The position numbers and the translations under genes are program-made. The notes under the pieces were generated by a model. That model was not told where the DNA came from. It saw only the letters and a list, made by a program, of their open reading frames with translations, and made no database searches. Positions 19,748-22,500 of a stretch of 22,500 nt of DNA are shown piece after piece (positions within the stretch are counted from its first letter, which is position 1; every line of letters starts with the position of its first letter). This DNA comes from Stramonita haemastoma. Its lineage: Eukaryota; Mollusca; Gastropoda; Neogastropoda; Muricidae. The DNA is taken from the NCBI GenBank assembly GCA_030674155.1, contig CM060323.1, forward strand, positions 49,827,861 to 49,850,360, read 5' to 3'.

Positions 19748-19881
19748 CATCTGTCTGTCTTCCGTCTGTTTCTGTCTCCTGTGTTTCTGTCTGCCTGTGC
19801 GTGCTCTGTCTGTCTTTCTACTGTCTGTCTGTCTGAATTTGACACTCGCTGTCTTTCTCTCTGGACTGTCTGTCTCCTGTC

Positions 19882-19932
<51 letters not shown>

Positions 19933-20032
19933 GATCTATCTGTCTGTCTGTATGTATCCTCCTGCATGTCTCTCTTATTTTCCCTTTCCTGTCTCCCTAT
20001 CCCTTCTATCTGTCTGTCTCTGTATCTCTCAA
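19748..20032. repeat. (TGTC)n array, degenerate with perfect centre
   Basis: CTGTCTGTC units throughout; 19883-19929 is perfect TGTC, followed by a few TATC units. Overlapping long frames (19704-20099, 19781-20491) rich in Cys, Leu, Ser and Val come from this array. Confidence 0.93.
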
Positions 20033-20362
20033 AATTGTCAAAGCCCCCCTTCCCCCTCCTCTCTCTCCACCCCCCAACCTTTTCCCTCCTCTCTCTTGAT
20101 TCCACGTTCCATGCTAGAAAAGCTGGATAAAAGTAAGGATAAAGGGAGTGGGATGGGGATAGGGGTGGGGGGGGTATTGGTAGATGGGGGGGGGGGGGGG
20201 GGTGTCTGTTATAGGATGATGAAGGGGAAGCAGAGTGGAGGAGCGAGGAAAAGGATGCTCTGCCCCTACCAGTCTGTGAATCCTTCTGATATGATTATTA
20301 TAACGTGCATGGTGTCTGCAACCCTTCTGTCTATTGGTCTGTCTGTCTGTCTATCTGCTATT
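20033..20362. other. C-rich then G-rich complex DNA
   Basis: C-rich patches near 20044-20090, G runs near 20166-20176 and a G16 run near 20186-20201, with complex DNA between. No gene is supported. Confidence 0.5.
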
Positions 20363-20416
20363 GTGTGTGTGCTGTGTTGTGTGTTGTGTGTGTGTGTGTG
20401 TGTGGGGGGGGGGGGG
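20363..20416. repeat. (TG)n followed by G13
   Basis: TG units with GTTG shifts pass directly into a G run at 20404-20416, the same arrangement as at 6812. Confidence 0.9.
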
Positions 20417-20444
20417 TGCGTATTGTATTTATTTATTCATTCTT

Positions 20445-20470
20445 TTATATATATATATATTTTTTTTTTT
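20445..20470. repeat. (TA)n and T12 run
   Basis: Seven TA units followed by a T run lie immediately 5' of core element copy 3, in the position taken by a pentanucleotide array in copies 1 and 2. Confidence 0.85.
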
Positions 20471-20521
20471 ATATCGAGCATAATGGAGTAAGCACTCATC
20501 TGTTTTACATCCTGTCCCCGT
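20471..20521 (+). repeat. Dispersed core element, copy 3
   Basis: ATATCGAGCATAATGGAGTA, AGCACTCATCTG and TTTTACATCCTGTCCCCG align with copy 1 (4715-4769) in the same orientation, with a few substitutions and an 8-9 bp deletion after GCACTC. The upstream AAATTCTTTT portion is replaced by the T run. Confidence 0.78.
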
Positions 20522-20542
20522 GTGTATGGAGTTTTGTGTGTA

Positions 20543-20609
<67 letters not shown>

Positions 20610-20652
20610 ATGTGTGTGTGTGTGTGTGTCCGTGTTCGTGTGTGTTTGTCCA
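20522..20652. repeat. (TG)n array with interruptions
   Basis: A TG run at about 20548-20630 with TTTG and GATG interruptions, then GTCCGTGTTCG, beginning directly at the 3' edge of core copy 3. Confidence 0.93.
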
Positions 20653-20815
20653 TCTCTCTCTGGTCTGGTCTGTCTGTCTGTCTGTCTGTCTCTATCCTTG
20701 TCTCTTCCTGTCTCCCTCTGCCTCTCTCTGTATGTCGGTCTCTCTTTGCCTACCTGTTTGTCTTCTTGTTTGTCTGTCTTCTGTCTGTCTTGTCTTCTCT
20801 CTGATTTTTCCATCA
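20653..20815. repeat. Degenerate (TCTG)n / (CT)n tract
   Basis: TCTG units perfect at about 20666-20690, then CT- and TCTG-rich mixture to 20815. The 179-codon frame at 20522-21061 is compositional. Confidence 0.88.
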
Positions 20816-21345
20816 TTCGACCGAGTTCTGCTTCATCCTATCTTCTTTCTCTCTCATTCGGTGTCCAAGCTTTCCAGCCTCCTCCCTCCCAGTAGCTCCT
20901 CTCCTCTCCTCTCTGCTGTTGGTTGCCTGCTGTGTGGGTTTATCTCCACTCGTTTACACGCCACATCACATGCACGCCAGCCTGTGTTTGAGCACGTGCA
21001 CGCGTTTGCGTGTCTGTCTGTCTGCTTAGGTGGTCCTTACAGAGAGGGTGGGGGTGGCTAAGTTGGTTGTGGCTCTTATGTGAGAAGGTGCTCTTCTCTT
21101 CCTTTTTTGTTTTTGTTGTTGTTGTCATTTTTTTAATGTTATTTTTTCAGATTTTTTTTTAACGTAAATGGTTTTTCGTCTTGTAATTTGGAAATGTGAT
21201 TTCTGATTTTTTTTGTGTGTAATGGTGTATGGATAAATTGATAAGAATCACAGAACAGGTGAGATGAGAAGGAAGCGGTGGGCGGATGGTTAGAAGGGAG
21301 AATATTTTGTGAGAAGATAGCAGGTGTGGTAGTAGAATTGGTATG
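20816..21345. other. Complex DNA, T-rich to the right
   Basis: Non-repetitive sequence with several T runs near 21100-21165 and 21210. No coding motif, RNA gene or transposon end was recognised. Confidence 0.55.
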
Positions 21346-21540
21346 AGGGTGTGTGTGTATTTATTATACTCATCCGTCTCGCTATTTTATCGCACCCCTT
21401 CTCTATGGTACTACACACACAGAAACTATATATATATATTATAATTATATAATACATATCTATATATATATATATATTATATATTATTATTATATTATAT
21501 TATATGTTATGTATGTATGTGTGTATATTGTGGTGTGAGA
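21346..21540. repeat. (AT)n-rich low-complexity block
   Basis: TATATATA and ATTATATT words at 21427-21505, then GTATGTATGTGTG. Such AT palindromic tracts can extrude as cruciforms. The Tyr/Ile-rich frame (21353-21538) is compositional. Confidence 0.9.
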
Positions 21541-21767
21541 GACACACACACCAGACAGACAGACAGGCAGAAGGCAGCACAGACAACAACAAACAAACAG
21601 ACAAAACATGCCGGCCAAGTTGCATCAAAAGCTGTCTGAAGCATGTCTGTCAGCGCAGTAACGTAACAGCATCGGTGACGCGGAAGACAAACACAGCAGT
21701 GAGAGGACTCTGCTTTTTTTCTCTTTTTTTATATAGTTTTGTTTTGCCTTTTTCCCCGGATGTCCTG
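21541..21767. other. Short (CAGA)n array and complex DNA
   Basis: CACACA then (CAGA)3 and GGCAGAAGGCAGCACAGACA at 21541-21605, followed by non-repetitive DNA with two T7 runs. Confidence 0.6.
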
Positions 21768-21924
21768 CTCCTAGGGAGGCGCCACAGCCCAGTGGACAAA
21801 GCAATCTGCTTCTATAATCCTAATGGTCCTGAAGTCACGAGCTGTTGGTTCAAACCTCGGCGGCCACAGTTAGTGTACAGAGATTTTTTTTTTTTTTTTT
21901 TTTTTACTCTTTAGCTCTCCTAGG
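21768..21924 (+). mobile_element. tRNA-derived SINE with T22 end
   Basis: The head starts near GGCGCCACAGCCCAGTGG. CAGCCCAGTGGACAAAGC (about 21785-21802) fits a pol III A box, and GGTTCAAACC at 21847-21856 fits the B box GGTTCRANNC almost perfectly. The boxes are further apart than in a standard tRNA, so it is not a working tRNA gene. About 28 bases after the B box the sequence enters T22 (21884-21905), which would terminate a pol III transcript. CTCCTAGG occurs exactly at 21768-21775 and 21917-21924 and is a candidate target-site duplication. T on the head strand, where a poly-A tail is usual, is odd. Confidence 0.72.
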
Positions 21925-22087
21925 TGCACTTCTATCATATGATCACCCGTCAGTGCCTTACCCCTCTGTGTCTACCAGAGCGCGCGTATGCAAGCATGCA
22001 TGCGTACTAGAGATGCCGTGATTGATGGTGAGGTGGGCTAGAGTGTGGAAGCACGAACATTTATTTTCTGACATTTTTTTCATAATC
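21925..22087. other. Complex DNA
   Basis: Non-repetitive DNA with an alternating patch GCGCGCGTATGCAAGCATGC near 21980-22000. Nothing was recognised. Confidence 0.5.
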
Positions 22088-22115
22088 TTTTATTTCGAGG
22101 ATGATAGAATCGGCT
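22088..22115 (+). repeat. Dispersed core element, copy 4 (weak)
   Basis: ATCTTTTATTTCGAGGATGATAGAAT resembles the start of core copies 1 and 2 (TTCTTTT...GAGGATARTGAAT), then diverges. It is short enough that chance cannot be excluded. Confidence 0.45.
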
Positions 22116-22322
22116 TTGCTAGCACTTTCGCTGATGTGGCTGGCCGTGTAGTCTGCTTTCTGGACTTTTTTTTTTAGGGTGATGCTGTGCAGGGCTTTAG
22201 AAATTTCAGACGTGCTGTAACACTCTCATAGGTTGGGGGTGGGTGTCTTTTCGACTATAGAATCTAAAAGCCTTTGCTGTCTGCCATGTTTCATGGCCAT
22301 GGACCATTTTTAGGTCTTTCAT
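22116..22322. other. Complex DNA
   Basis: Non-repetitive DNA with a T10 run near 22167. No gene is supported. Confidence 0.5.
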
Positions 22323-22391
22323 TAATAATAATAAATAATAATAAATAATAATAATAATAATAATGATGATGATAATGATAATGATACTACT

Positions 22392-22425
<34 letters not shown>

Positions 22426-22460
22426 TAATAATAAATAATAATAATAATAATAATAATGAT
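22323..22460. repeat. (AAT)n array with GAT variants
   Basis: AAT/ATA trinucleotides with AAATAATA shifts, a (GAT)n stretch at about 22363-22385, and more AAT to 22455. The Ile/Tyr-rich minus-strand frame is an artefact. Confidence 0.95.
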
Positions 22461-22500
22461 AAAGCTCACTGTGTTCCCATGACCTATGCAGTCGTTGAGG

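Noticed and set aside
19704..20491. Plus-strand 131- and 236-codon frames resembling secreted or membrane proteins rich in Cys, Leu and Val
   Set aside because: Hydrophobic Cys-rich content comes directly from TGTC repeats and from TG and G runs. No signal-peptide-plus-domain architecture is present.
21778..21866. Functional tRNA gene
   Set aside because: A and B boxes are present, but their spacing is too large, and I could not fold the sequence into paired acceptor and anticodon stems; a tRNA-derived SINE fits better.

Overview
This window looks like non-coding, repeat-dense DNA from an animal nuclear genome. I found no intact protein gene, no rRNA or tRNA gene, no CRISPR array and no bacterial operon structure. 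Very long dinucleotide arrays, (GACA)n, (GATA)n and pentanucleotide arrays, homopolymer G/C runs of up to 31, tRNA-derived SINE heads and a decayed non-LTR retrotransposon end all point to a eukaryote. The style resembles marine mollusc (gastropod) intergenic or intronic DNA, but that assignment is inference from repeat character and is weak. Adding up the arrays listed below, simple repeats occupy roughly a quarter of the window.

Layout. 1-2660: AT-rich unremarkable DNA broken by a C31 run, a G17/(GT)n block, a pyrimidine tract and a small (GAATT)n array. 2665-2839: a 27-bp minisatellite. 3812-5171: CA, GA, GACA and GGCAA arrays around the first copy of a dispersed core sequence ('core', 4701-4785). 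5172-7675: mostly complex DNA with two copies of one interspersed family in opposite orientation (5682-5820 plus, 7466-7601 minus, the latter continuing into a tRNA-like head to 7675), a second minus-strand tRNA-like SINE head (6845-6964), and a (CA)n(CT)n array. 7887-9365: G22 and (TG)n arrays. 9690-10190: a complex-sequence block with paired TGACGTCA palindromes and a perfect 11-bp hairpin. 11677-11938: (TC)n, then core copy 2, then (GATTT)8, then (CT)49. 12291-15473: large GA and GACA arrays, including a 460-bp purine tract. 15741-15911: a pentanucleotide array that changes unit along its length. 16721-17052: a short segmental duplication in which one copy has gained a (GAAT)n array. 18013-18520: the decayed 3' end of a LINE with a (GATA)n tail, flanked by a 33-bp direct repeat. 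18709-20815: GA, GACA, TGTC and TG arrays with core copy 3. 21768-21924: a tRNA-derived SINE flanked by an 8-bp direct repeat. 22086-22460: weak core copy 4 and an (AAT)n array.

The features do not form a pathway. What connects them is repeat biology: short retroelement-like cores repeatedly abut microsatellites, GA arrays repeatedly grade into GACA arrays with one polarity, and the window preserves apparent cases of microsatellite birth and unit turnover. Most long open frames here are artefacts of dinucleotide arrays, which lack stop codons in most frames (for example the Ser-Leu, Arg-Glu, Val-Cys and Thr-His repeats). I see no convincing undescribed molecular system.
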